A stretch of DNA of 33,506 bases from Burkholderiaceae bacterium (GTDB taxonomy: Bacteria > Pseudomonadota > Gammaproteobacteria > Burkholderiales > Burkholderiaceae_F). A model generated the notes under the pieces. The model worked only from the letters and a program-made list of their open reading frames with translations. It searched no databases and was not told the origin of the DNA. Of the stretch, positions 26,063-33,335 are shown piece after piece (position 1 is the first letter of the stretch; each line of letters starts with the position of its first letter). Position numbers and translations under genes: made by a program. The stretch spans positions 1 through 33,506 of the forward strand of contig JAGCMT010000078.1 in assembly GCA_017646335.1 (NCBI GenBank), in the 5' to 3' direction.

Positions 26063-26116
26063 TTTCAGGGTTTTTTTGTAGGGGTTTTCTACAATATCTG
26101 AGTTTTCACCCTGAAA
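26063..26116. repeat. Nested inverted repeats in the regulator/ppk1 intergenic region
   Basis: An outer pair, TTTCAGGG (26063-26070) and CCCTGAAA (26109-26116), encloses an inner pair, TTGTAG (26076-26081) and CTACAA (26089-26094), with a 7-nt centre. Both pairs are perfect. The region is T/A-rich. It may be an operator for the divergent genes or a leader hairpin for the response regulator. Confidence 0.6.
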
Positions 26117-26201
26117 GCACGAAAAAAAGCCAAAAAAAATAACAAATATCGATTATTAAGAGGGAATTTGGTTAATTTGATGATAGGATACGCATATACA
26201 T

Positions 26202-26230
26202 TTGTCTATACGACATACCAACAATATAGA
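26202..26230 (+). promoter_or_regulatory. Promoter of ppk1
   Basis: TTGTCT and TATAGA are spaced by 17 bp, about 45 bp before the ATG. The leader then holds a hairpin, GGGCTC-N5-GAGCCC (26242-26258), directly before the ribosome site AAAGGTG, so folding could affect translation. Confidence 0.55.
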
Positions 26231-26275
26231 AGAAAGTAATCGGGCTCTATAGGAGCCCAAAGGTGTTTGTATTTC

Positions 26276-28447
26276 ATGAACGAAGCTAACATGGTTCCTG
26301 TAACCGAGCAAGCTGTTGAACCCCAAGTGGACGTTGTGGCCGAGCCGATGGTCGACGTCAAAGATCCGAGCAATTACCTCAATCGCGAAATCAGTTGGAT
26401 CGAGTTCAATCGTAAGGTTTTGGAACAAGCCAGTGACTCTAAGGTTCCGCTTTTGGAACGCGTGAAGTTCTTGTCCATTTTCTATAACAATTTGGATGAA
26501 TTCTTCATGGTTCGCGTGGCCAATATTTGGACGCAAGTCAAGAGCAACGCCGAACCGACGGGTGCAGACATGATGCCCCCGCGTCGTCAAATGCAAGAGA
26601 TTCGCCGCAAGGTTTTGGAACTCTTGGAAAAGGCAGAAGAACTTTGGAAGAAGAAGTTAGAAGTGGCCTTGAAGAAAAAGGCCATTGAAGTAACGAGCTA
26701 TCGTGACCTCTCCGCAAAGAAGAAGGCCGTTTTGGATCGTTATTTCGACGAACAAATTTATCCGATTTTGACGCCGCAAGTGATCGACTCCGGTCACCCG
26801 TTCCCGTTGATCTCCAACACGAGTTTGAATTTGATCATCGAGTTGCAACGAAACAATGATCCGACGAAGGCTTGTCACTACGCTCGCTTGAAGTGCCCGC
26901 ACACGGTGCCGCGCTTCCTTTACTTGCCCAAGGGTGACGAAGAGATTGATGAAGGTTTGGCTTTTGATCCGGACTATCGCGAAGTCAGCGTTGTCTTGAT
27001 GGAAGACTTGATCTCCGAACGTGTTGAAAAGCTCTTCCCGGGCTTTACGGTGACCGCTAGCGGTATCTTCCGTGTGACGCGTAACACCGACGGTGAAATC
27101 GAAGAAGACGAAGCCGATGACTTGTTGGCTGCCGTTCGTGACTTCGTTGACCAACGTCGTTTCGGTAATGTGGTGCGTTTGGAAATGGGCCGCGGTATGC
27201 CGGTTCGTCTCTCCGAATTCTTGATCCGTCAATTGGAAGTCAAGCCGATTCAAATCTACAAGGAAAAGATTCCGTTGGGCTTCTCCGAGTTTATGGGTTT
27301 GGGTTGCATCGATCGTCCGAAGTTGCAATACCGTCCTGACCGCACGAATTTGGCTCCGGAATTGAACGGTGAGGTCAACTGTTTTGAAGAAATCGCCAAG
27401 AAGGACATCGTGTTGTACCACCCGTACGACCGTTTCCAAGGCGTTCTTACCTTCTTGGATCAAGCCGCTCGCGATCCGAACGTTGTGGCCATCAAGCAAA
27501 CGCTCTACCGTTGCGGTAACCACTCTCCGGTGGTTCAAAGCTTGTTGGAAGCTCGTCGTCGCGGTAAGCAAGTGACGGCAGTTGTGGAATTGAAGGCTCG
27601 CTTTGACGAAGAACGTAACATTAACTGGGCTGAAGAACTTGAACGTGCCGGCGTGAATGTGGTTTACGGTTTCGTCGGTTTGAAGATCCACGCCAAGGTT
27701 TGTTTGGTGGTTCGCCGTGAAAAGAAGGGCATCCGTCGTTACGTCCACATCGGTACGGGTAACTACAATGCCTCTAGCGCCAAGATCTACACGGACTTGA
27801 GTCTCTTTACGGCAGACGAAGCAATCAACGCTGACGTGACGGACCTCTTTAATGTGATGACGGGTTGCGGTCATATCGAACAATATCGTAAGTTGTTCGT
27901 TTCTCCGCACAGCATGCGTCCGAGCTTGGTCAAGAAGATCGAGGAAGAAGTCGAATTCCACCGTCAACAAGGCAACGGCCATATCGTGTTGAAGTGCAAC
28001 CAATTGGTTGACCAACAAGTGATCGAAGCGCTCTACAAGGCAAGCCAAGCCGGTGTTCGTATCGATTGCGTGGTTCGCGGTATCTGCTGCTTGCGTCCGG
28101 GTGTGAAGGGCTTGTCCGAAAACATCACGGTGAAGTCCATCGTCGGTCGTTATTTGGAACACGCTCGTATTTATTGGTTCAACCACGGCGGTGATCACAA
28201 GATGTACATCGGTAGTGCCGACTTGATGAACCGTAACTTGAGCGGTCGTATCGAAGTGGTGGCTCCGATCGAAAATCCGAAGATCCAATCCAAGCTCTTC
28301 AAGAACATCGTGAAGATGCAATTGGAAGACACGCAACAAACGTGGTACATGAACGCTGACGGTTCCTACACGCGTTACAAGGCTCCGGCTTCTGTTAAGA
28401 AGGTGGATGCTCAAAACGCAGAAAACCATCACAGCGCGCTCTACTAA
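26276..28447 (+). CDS. ppk1: Polyphosphate kinase 1
   Basis: PPK1 (723 residues, E. coli 688) reversibly polymerises the gamma-phosphate of ATP into polyphosphate. The N-domain opens with YLNREISWIEFNRKVLEQA and LDEFFMVRVA. The kinase domains show VAIKQTLYRCG, the phospho-histidine in KIHAKVCLV (His472, equal to E. coli His435), the second histidine in YVHIGTGNYN, and IYIGSADLMNRNL-type sequence near the end (MYIGSADLMNRNLSGRIEV). A TTG at 26267 is in frame, but ATG 26276 is ten bases from AAAGGTG. Codon use is as biased as in gap, so it is probably strongly expressed. No ppx gene is adjacent. Confidence 0.97.
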   Translation: MNEANMVPVTEQAVEPQVDVVAEPMVDVKDPSNYLNREISWIEFNRKVLEQASDSKVPLLERVKFLSIFYNNLDEFFMVRVANIWTQVKSNAEPTGADMMPPRRQMQEIRRKVLELLEKAEELWKKKLEVALKKKAIEVTSYRDLSAKKKAVLDRYFDEQIYPILTPQVIDSGHPFPLISNTSLNLIIELQRNNDPTKACHYARLKCPHTVPRFLYLPKGDEEIDEGLAFDPDYREVSVVLMEDLISERVEKLFPGFTVTASGIFRVTRNTDGEIEEDEADDLLAAVRDFVDQRRFGNVVRLEMGRGMPVRLSEFLIRQLEVKPIQIYKEKIPLGFSEFMGLGCIDRPKLQYRPDRTNLAPELNGEVNCFEEIAKKDIVLYHPYDRFQGVLTFLDQAARDPNVVAIKQTLYRCGNHSPVVQSLLEARRRGKQVTAVVELKARFDEERNINWAEELERAGVNVVYGFVGLKIHAKVCLVVRREKKGIRRYVHIGTGNYNASSAKIYTDLSLFTADEAINADVTDLFNVMTGCGHIEQYRKLFVSPHSMRPSLVKKIEEEVEFHRQQGNGHIVLKCNQLVDQQVIEALYKASQAGVRIDCVVRGICCLRPGVKGLSENITVKSIVGRYLEHARIYWFNHGGDHKMYIGSADLMNRNLSGRIEVVAPIENPKIQSKLFKNIVKMQLEDTQQTWYMNADGSYTRYKAPASVKKVDAQNAENHHSALY

Positions 28448-28459
28448 TCGAGCATAACG

Positions 28460-28492
28460 AAAGGGCTTTGAGTTGACTCAAAGCCCTTTTTT
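28460..28492 (+). terminator. Terminator of ppk1
   Basis: AAAGGGCTTTGAG and CTCAAAGCCCTTT pair as a long stem with a tight loop, followed by T. It lies 13 bp past the stop. It may also slow minus-strand transcription leaving the MFS gene, though the T run on that side is poor. Confidence 0.9.
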
Positions 28493-28522
28493 CGTCCCCC
28501 GTCCCAAGTGAGTCTCGATCGC

Positions 28523-29698
28523 TTACTGCTCGAGAATCTCTTGGGATTTCTTTTGGCACTTGCTCGTAAAGACGGTCACTCCGCCCATCAATGCACTAAC
28601 GACATAGAAGACCGCTCCGGCGCCGACCACGGCGCCAGCCGCACCGAAAACCAACGGCAAGACCGTATGGCAAACATTGATCAGCATCGTTCGTAAGCCA
28701 ATGGCTTCGCCTTGACGCCCCGGAGGGGTTTCCGTGTGCAACAGACTCATCACGTTGGGTTGAGAGGCTCCCAACGCCATCCCAAGCAAGAACGTCACAC
28801 ACATCAAGATGTAGAAGTTTTCAAAAAGCGGGAATAGGCAATAGGCAAAGGTGCCAAACCCAAATGCACAAGCAATGATTCGCCACTCGGATAGGCGTTT
28901 ACTGATCATCGGCATGAGCAATCGGACAAAGAAAGTTGCCCCGGAGAATGCCCCTAAAAGCCAACCGACTTGGGATGCCGACAGACCGATGGCCGTACCA
29001 TAGACCGGGATCATGAAGGACTGTAAATCCCACGCCATTGACATAAAGGAGCTGGCAATCAAGACGTTGCGCACGTGAGGAATCTTGAAAAGTTCCCAAC
29101 TGCTCGAACGCTCTTTGCGCTTTGGGAGATGCCAAGAGCGCGGGATGATCGATTGGAAGGCAAGAAAAAGAATACTTCCAAAAATCACGCAACCCACGCC
29201 AAATTGGTAGGCGCTTTGGTGTCCGATATGGTCGATAAACCAACCGCTAGCAATCGGAGCGAGGAGCGAGGCGGAGGAATAACCCATCGCCATCACGGCA
29301 AAGTTGTTCGTGCGGTTCTTTGCATTGGAGACATGACCGACCAATTGCTGGCAGGTCACGACCGTACAAATCATGCCTAGCCCGTTAATCGAACAAGAAA
29401 CGTAAAGGGGAATCAGACCGAAGGTATCGGCAGTAAAGAAAAGGGGAATAACAACGGCAACGGTCGTCAATGACAGCCCAGCTAAGATTGGAAGCTTGGC
29501 TCCAACTCGGTCGATCCATTGACCGATTTTGATTGCAAAGAGCGCCGGAATAAAGGCAAAGAGTGCCATCATCACGCCGACTTCGAGGGCGCTGGCACCG
29601 TGATGCAAGCCATCCAATGAGCACGTCACGCGAGCCGTGATCGTTGCCATTTGGAAGGCAATCGTTATGAAGACAACTCGTAAGACCGTTGAAAACAT
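28523..29698 (-). CDS. Major facilitator superfamily transporter
   Basis: A 391-residue inner-membrane carrier with about twelve hydrophobic helices. The loop between helices 2 and 3 reads GQWIDRVGAKLP, the usual MFS G-x3-D-R-x-G pattern, and the central cytoplasmic loop is basic (PKRKERSSSWELFK). A second-half motif is LGMALGASQPNVMSLLHTETPPGRQGEAIGLR, seen in drug- and sugar-efflux-like MFS proteins. The substrate cannot be read from sequence. The start is ATG 29698, with GAGG five bases away. It is a single-gene unit. Confidence 0.88.
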   Translation of the reverse strand: MFSTVLRVVFITIAFQMATITARVTCSLDGLHHGASALEVGVMMALFAFIPALFAIKIGQWIDRVGAKLPILAGLSLTTVAVVIPLFFTADTFGLIPLYVSCSINGLGMICTVVTCQQLVGHVSNAKNRTNNFAVMAMGYSSASLLAPIASGWFIDHIGHQSAYQFGVGCVIFGSILFLAFQSIIPRSWHLPKRKERSSSWELFKIPHVRNVLIASSFMSMAWDLQSFMIPVYGTAIGLSASQVGWLLGAFSGATFFVRLLMPMISKRLSEWRIIACAFGFGTFAYCLFPLFENFYILMCVTFLLGMALGASQPNVMSLLHTETPPGRQGEAIGLRTMLINVCHTVLPLVFGAAGAVVGAGAVFYVVSALMGGVTVFTSKCQKKSQEILEQ

Positions 29699-29732
29699 GC
29701 AAACCTCAGCTCTTCAATCCCCCTATACGAGT

Positions 29733-29770
29733 AAAAAGGGCCACAACGACGCGGTTGGTCGTTGCGGCCC
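29733..29770 (-). terminator. Terminator of the tandem-domain usp gene
   Basis: On the minus strand GGGCC-G-CAACGAC pairs with GTCGTTG-T-GGCCC around a 7-nt loop, followed by five T. It lies about 25 bp past the usp stop. Confidence 0.88.
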
Positions 29771-29796
29771 GTTTGTTTGTCCGTCAGGTATTAGGC

Positions 29797-30693
29797 TTAC
29801 TTACGAATGATAAGAAGCGGAACATCTGCGATCGAGGCGATACGCGTGGCCGTCGACCCCATCACGGCGGCCTTGAAGCGGCCGTAACCGTGAGACCCCA
29901 TCACCAAAACGTCAAGTTTGCGCTTCTTGCAGTAAGCGGCGATTTCGTCGCCCGGATTACCGACCAAGCACACTTCGCGCGGTTGGATGCCGACCTTTTC
30001 GAAAAGCGGCAACACCGGATCGATGGCTTCGGCAAATTCGGTCTTTTGCAATTCGACGACTTCGTCTTCGGACAAAGCCGGAAGTGCCATACCCGTCATG
30101 TCGGGCATCACGGCACCGGCGTAGTCGCTGACCGTGTTGATGACGTGGAATTTGGCTTCGTGACCGAACAAAGCGATGTGCTTCAATGCGTACTTAACGG
30201 CGTTCGTACCGAACTTAGAACCGTCAACGGCAATACCGACTTCCAAGTCATGGATTTCCGGTGCCGGCATGTCGCGCAACATCAAAAGCGGAACCGTCGT
30301 TTGTGCCAAAACGGCATTCGTGACGGAACCGAAGAGCAAGCCCTTCAATGCGGAACGACCATGAGAACCCATGATGATCAAGTCGGCATCCATATCATCT
30401 GCGTAGTCAGCAATGGCTTCTGCGGGATTGCCGACGACGGAGACTTCTTCGGCCTCGAATTGAGCTTTCTTCAAGATCTTGCGAGCCGGCTTAAATGCTT
30501 TTTCGCTTTCTTCCTTGTAGTAATCTTCCAAAGCTTCAGCGGTGACCAAGCGGCTTGCACGTGCGGGAAGCGGAGCTTGGACATTGAGCAAAACGATATG
30601 CGGGTCGCGACCGATCAAAGCGGTACGGCTAGCAACGAAGGCAACGGCGTTATCGCTATAAACACTACCGTCGATAGGGATAAGGATCTTCAT
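29797..30693 (-). CDS. Universal stress protein with two Usp domains
   Basis: A 298-residue cytosolic protein made of two fused Usp folds. Domain 1 (about 1-140) starts MKILIPIDGS and has the ATP-binding loop GSHGRSALKGLLFGSVT. Domain 2 (about 148-298) starts VGIAVDGSKFGTNAV and has GSHGYGRFKAAVMGSTATR. Both keep the Asp and the G-x2-G-x9-G(S/T) motif, so both may bind nucleotide. ATG 30693 has AAAGGATG just upstream, while the open frame above it does not resemble the family. The leader is long and structured (see the entry for 30694-31020). Tandem Usp proteins are often induced by oxygen limitation or growth arrest; no regulator site was recognised here. Confidence 0.93.
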   Translation of the reverse strand: MKILIPIDGSVYSDNAVAFVASRTALIGRDPHIVLLNVQAPLPARASRLVTAEALEDYYKEESEKAFKPARKILKKAQFEAEEVSVVGNPAEAIADYADDMDADLIIMGSHGRSALKGLLFGSVTNAVLAQTTVPLLMLRDMPAPEIHDLEVGIAVDGSKFGTNAVKYALKHIALFGHEAKFHVINTVSDYAGAVMPDMTGMALPALSEDEVVELQKTEFAEAIDPVLPLFEKVGIQPREVCLVGNPGDEIAAYCKKRKLDVLVMGSHGYGRFKAAVMGSTATRIASIADVPLLIIRK

Positions 30694-31020
30694 ATAGTCA
30701 TCCTTTTCGTAAAGAAATTGTTTGGTTCTGCCCGTCGGTGGAACAAGTCTCACCTCAAGGGAACGGGCCAACTCAAAGTACTTTCGAAAGTCTTGGCTGT
30801 TATGCAAAACTTTCTTCGGACGATGAGTGGTTCGTTAGTCATATACAACATCATGTCCTGAGTTAACTTTAGCGCTATTTGTTGTGCTTTGCACGAAAAG
30901 AAGGACAATTTTTAGGGAATTTCTGTATCTCTTAATATGGGTCACAAGGGGGGCGGAAATGCAAACGGTTGCGACCGTTTTGTATGAGGCAATTGCAACC
31001 GCTTGACTCGAGTGATCGAC
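30694..31020 (-). other. Gene-free leader and promoter region of the usp gene
   Basis: No supported protein gene. On the minus strand the untranslated leader can fold as a two-tier hairpin: GCCCGT (30763-30768) with ACGGGC (30730-30735), and GGTG (30751-30754) with CACC (30737-30740). A perfect 12-bp palindrome, ACTTTCGAAAGT, is at 30780-30791. A hairpin AAACGGT-TGCG-ACCGTTT is at 30963-30980. On the plus strand a 15-codon ORF (30959-31006) follows a purine-rich AAGGGGGGCGGAA, but I do not call it as a gene. Confidence 0.4.
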
Positions 31021-31395
31021 TTAGTCGTTGTGGATAATCAGAATCGGAATGTCCAAAGATTCGACGACTTTGTATGTTGTCGTGCCTAGAAGGCTCACAT
31101 CAAATCGATGATGTCCGTGCGAAGCCATGATTAGGAGATCGAGCCGTTTGTCTTTGGCATATTTTTCGATTTCTTTAGCCGCCTCTCCTTCAAGAAAAAC
31201 TTCCTTGGGTTCAATGCTGATGTCTCGCAAAGCCGAAGCGATTGGATGCGAAATCATTGTCACTGACGCCTCTTTTTCCTTGTTTCGTAGGCAATTGCTT
31301 TCGCAATGACGCGGATGGACAAGGTGCCGCGATGGGAAAACCTCAATCAGGTAGGCGTGTGCGTCGTGGCTGAAAAATTGACGATGATTCTTCAA
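31021..31395 (-). CDS. Truncated universal stress protein, probably decaying
   Basis: The C-terminal half (about residues 55-124) is a clear Usp: VFLEGEAAKEIEKYAKDKRLDLLIMASHGHHRFDVSLLGTTTYKVVESLDIPILIIHND, with G lost to A in the first position of the GSHG loop. The N-terminal half is not normal. The opening beta-strand with DGS is absent, the only start is a TTG (31395) without ribosome site, and the middle (HLVHPRHCESNCLRNKEKE) does not look like Usp; another frame there reads RVIAKAIAYETRKK, more like the expected helix. A 5' deletion plus compensating frameshifts would explain this. It may be a pseudogene, or the true start may be further in. Confidence 0.5.
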   Translation of the reverse strand: MKNHRQFFSHDAHAYLIEVFPSRHLVHPRHCESNCLRNKEKEASVTMISHPIASALRDISIEPKEVFLEGEAAKEIEKYAKDKRLDLLIMASHGHHRFDVSLLGTTTYKVVESLDIPILIIHND

Positions 31396-31453
31396 AACGG
31401 ATAAAAGCCGTAACTTATTGGCAACAAAGGTAAAAAGGCGGCTAAGAGTGTGT

Positions 31454-33163
31454 CTAGTTAGGTTTTTTGAGCCATCCTTCGATGAGTTTAAAGGCGTCCA
31501 AAACCGTCGATGGCAATAGCGAACTGAGCGGTTGCTGATAGGGATTCGTAACGATGATGTCGGCTAAGAAACCGGAATATTCCGCTTTTTTCTTTTGCAA
31601 GCGGCGCTTGATTTCCTGGTTCGACAGTTGCATCAATTGCTCTCGTCGAGCATTGACGTAATCGTCAGGACTCCCGGGGCGTATCGTACAGGCGATGAGA
31701 GTATCGACGAGTTCGCGTCGAATGGGTGTCATTTGGGCGAGTTCGCCCTCCATGGCGTTACCGGCTGACAAGAAAAAGGCTTCGCTACGGTTGTCTTTTA
31801 ACGTGTAGCGCGCTTTTTCTTCGACTTCTTGGATTTGTTTTTTGACGACGTGTTGAGAATCACCGTCGTTGTCGCTGATGATGCAAAACGGTTTACGAAG
31901 ACTCAAAGCCAACATCAAGAAAGCCGCGTAGCTCTTACCGTCAACACCGATGATGTTGATGCCCAATTCGCTCGGATCGTGTCCGAAGTACGCTTGGAAC
32001 ATGCCGCGAACGAGTTGTTCTTCCGTTAACCCTTCTACAAAGATAAGGCCGCGAGCAAATAGCACTTCACCCCGTAGTCGCATGATGAGACGTTTGATGG
32101 CACGAATATCGATGTCTTCCATACGTTGCGGCAACCAGCGCACCTGCACTCGATTGTTTTTCAACTCCAAGGCTCGAAATTCGTTGGGCTCGGCAACGGA
32201 GGTGATGTAAGGCGAGTGTGTGGTAACGATCAACTGATTGGACATGGTCTTCAATTGATTGATGAGCGATCGTTGTGCGTTAGGGTGAAGATGCGTTTCC
32301 GGCTCTTCGGCACCGATGACCAAATGCAACGGTAGCGCTTTCATTCGGTATAACTGCATCAACATTTCACTGACCGTGATTAGCGAAAGAATCACCAACG
32401 TCTTTTGAGTACCTTTAGCTTGGAATTTTGATTCGACAATTTTTGAGGCATCGGCTTTGACGCGTTCGAAAAAGCTCCCGATTTTGTGGGTACTGAGCTC
32501 AACGTGTTCGGGGATTCGGGAGCCCGGACCTTGGAGCGTATCCAATAGCCGATTGATCACGGTTAGCAGTTCGCTAAAAAGCGGATCGTTGGCTTCGCAA
32601 CATTCGTGTTGAGCTTGGTGAAGTGTCTCCAGTGCTCGATTAAGAAAAGACGAATCGTTGGCCAAGTCAAGTCGCAAATCGCCGTGAGCATCGATGGGGA
32701 CGTACTCAATGGCATCAAGTTCGGTTGTGATTTCTGGACCGATCTCCGTTTGGTCCCAGTGGGAAAGGGACGTGCGAACTTTAGTGGAACGTTTGGAGTC
32801 ATCGAGCCAAGTCGCATGCGTGCGAAATGCAAAGAAATCGCGCTGTTGACGATCTTTGGCAATGTGTTTGCCAAAAACGGCGGCCCATTTTTCGCTGAAA
32901 TGATCGAGGCGATTGCCGAATTGATCGGTGGCAACGATACGAAGATCGATCGAGAAACGGTGAGTTTCGTCATCGTTGTTGACGTGGTGAAAGTCATCGT
33001 GAGAGATCGGTAACGAATCGCTTAACGCCATCTGCATTGCGCGTAAAACGGAGGTTTTGCCGCTATTGTTTTGACCGATCAAAACGCAAGTCGGGCTTAA
33101 TGCCATTTGCAAGAAGTCGATGCCGCGAAAGCCTTGAATACGGATGCGATCGATAGAGATCAT
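31454..33163 (-). CDS. OLD-family ATP-dependent nuclease (ABC ATPase + TOPRIM)
   Basis: A 569-residue protein with an N-terminal SMC/ABC-like ATPase and a C-terminal TOPRIM nuclease, as in phage P2 Old. The N-terminus has ISIDRIRIQGFRGI, Walker A GQNNSGKTS (30-38), Walker B HLVIGAEEPETHLHP (280-293) and the His switch VTTHSP (His316). The TOPRIM domain has IFVEGLTEEQLV (Glu377), GVDGK (Asp408) and ISDNDGD (Asp431, Asp433). No UvrD-type helicase follows or precedes it, so it looks like a solitary class 1 OLD rather than Gabija. The role may be phage defence or repair. The start is ATG 33163; the site AAGGACCT before it occurs twice in tandem. Confidence 0.9.
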   Translation of the reverse strand: MISIDRIRIQGFRGIDFLQMALSPTCVLIGQNNSGKTSVLRAMQMALSDSLPISHDDFHHVNNDDETHRFSIDLRIVATDQFGNRLDHFSEKWAAVFGKHIAKDRQQRDFFAFRTHATWLDDSKRSTKVRTSLSHWDQTEIGPEITTELDAIEYVPIDAHGDLRLDLANDSSFLNRALETLHQAQHECCEANDPLFSELLTVINRLLDTLQGPGSRIPEHVELSTHKIGSFFERVKADASKIVESKFQAKGTQKTLVILSLITVSEMLMQLYRMKALPLHLVIGAEEPETHLHPNAQRSLINQLKTMSNQLIVTTHSPYITSVAEPNEFRALELKNNRVQVRWLPQRMEDIDIRAIKRLIMRLRGEVLFARGLIFVEGLTEEQLVRGMFQAYFGHDPSELGINIIGVDGKSYAAFLMLALSLRKPFCIISDNDGDSQHVVKKQIQEVEEKARYTLKDNRSEAFFLSAGNAMEGELAQMTPIRRELVDTLIACTIRPGSPDDYVNARREQLMQLSNQEIKRRLQKKKAEYSGFLADIIVTNPYQQPLSSLLPSTVLDAFKLIEGWLKKPN

Positions 33164-33196
33164 TGGGAGGTCCTTTCACAGTAGGTCCTTCTGATA

Positions 33197-33225
33197 ATTT
33201 TATTGGACTTGATCGAATGTGAGAA
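33197..33225 (-). promoter_or_regulatory. Promoter of the OLD-family gene
   Basis: On the minus strand TTCTCA (33220-33225) and TAAAAT (33197-33202) are spaced by 17 bp, about 35 bp upstream of the ATG. The -35 overlaps the ribosome site of the small plus-strand ORF that starts at 33235. Confidence 0.45.
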
Positions 33226-33234
33226 GGCAAGAAA

Positions 33235-33297
33235 ATGGTAACGACACGCAACATTGTTCGTCGATTGAATTTTGCTTTTGCTAAAGTCGCTCGTTAA
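33235..33297 (+). CDS. Possible 20-residue cationic peptide
   Basis: ATG 33235 is preceded by GAGAAGG at seven bases, an excellent ribosome site. It opens a 20-codon frame ending in TAA at 33295, which overlaps the -10 box of the tcdA promoter. The peptide starts MVTTRNIVRR and ends FAFAKVAR. It has five basic and no acidic residues and alternates with hydrophobic ones, as an amphipathic or leader peptide might. It is too short to score by composition and may be chance. No recognised family. Confidence 0.3.
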   Translation: MVTTRNIVRRLNFAFAKVAR

Positions 33298-33300
33298 GAT
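33272..33300 (+). promoter_or_regulatory. Promoter of tcdA
   Basis: TTGCTT (33272-33277) and TAAGAT (33295-33300) have a 17-bp spacer and lie about 35 bp before the tcdA ATG. Confidence 0.5.
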
Positions 33301-33335
33301 GTTTTGACTCATTTATGGATTTCAAAAGGCATTTT

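Noticed and set aside
26657..28432. A 591-codon open frame on the minus strand
   Set aside because: It is the antisense of ppk1. Biased codons (TTG, CAA, AAG) read backwards as stop-free CAA, TTG, CTT. The product resembles nothing, and it has no ribosome site.
31454..33163. GajA of a Gabija defence system
   Set aside because: GajA needs an adjacent UvrD-like GajB. The neighbours here are a usp remnant and tcdA.
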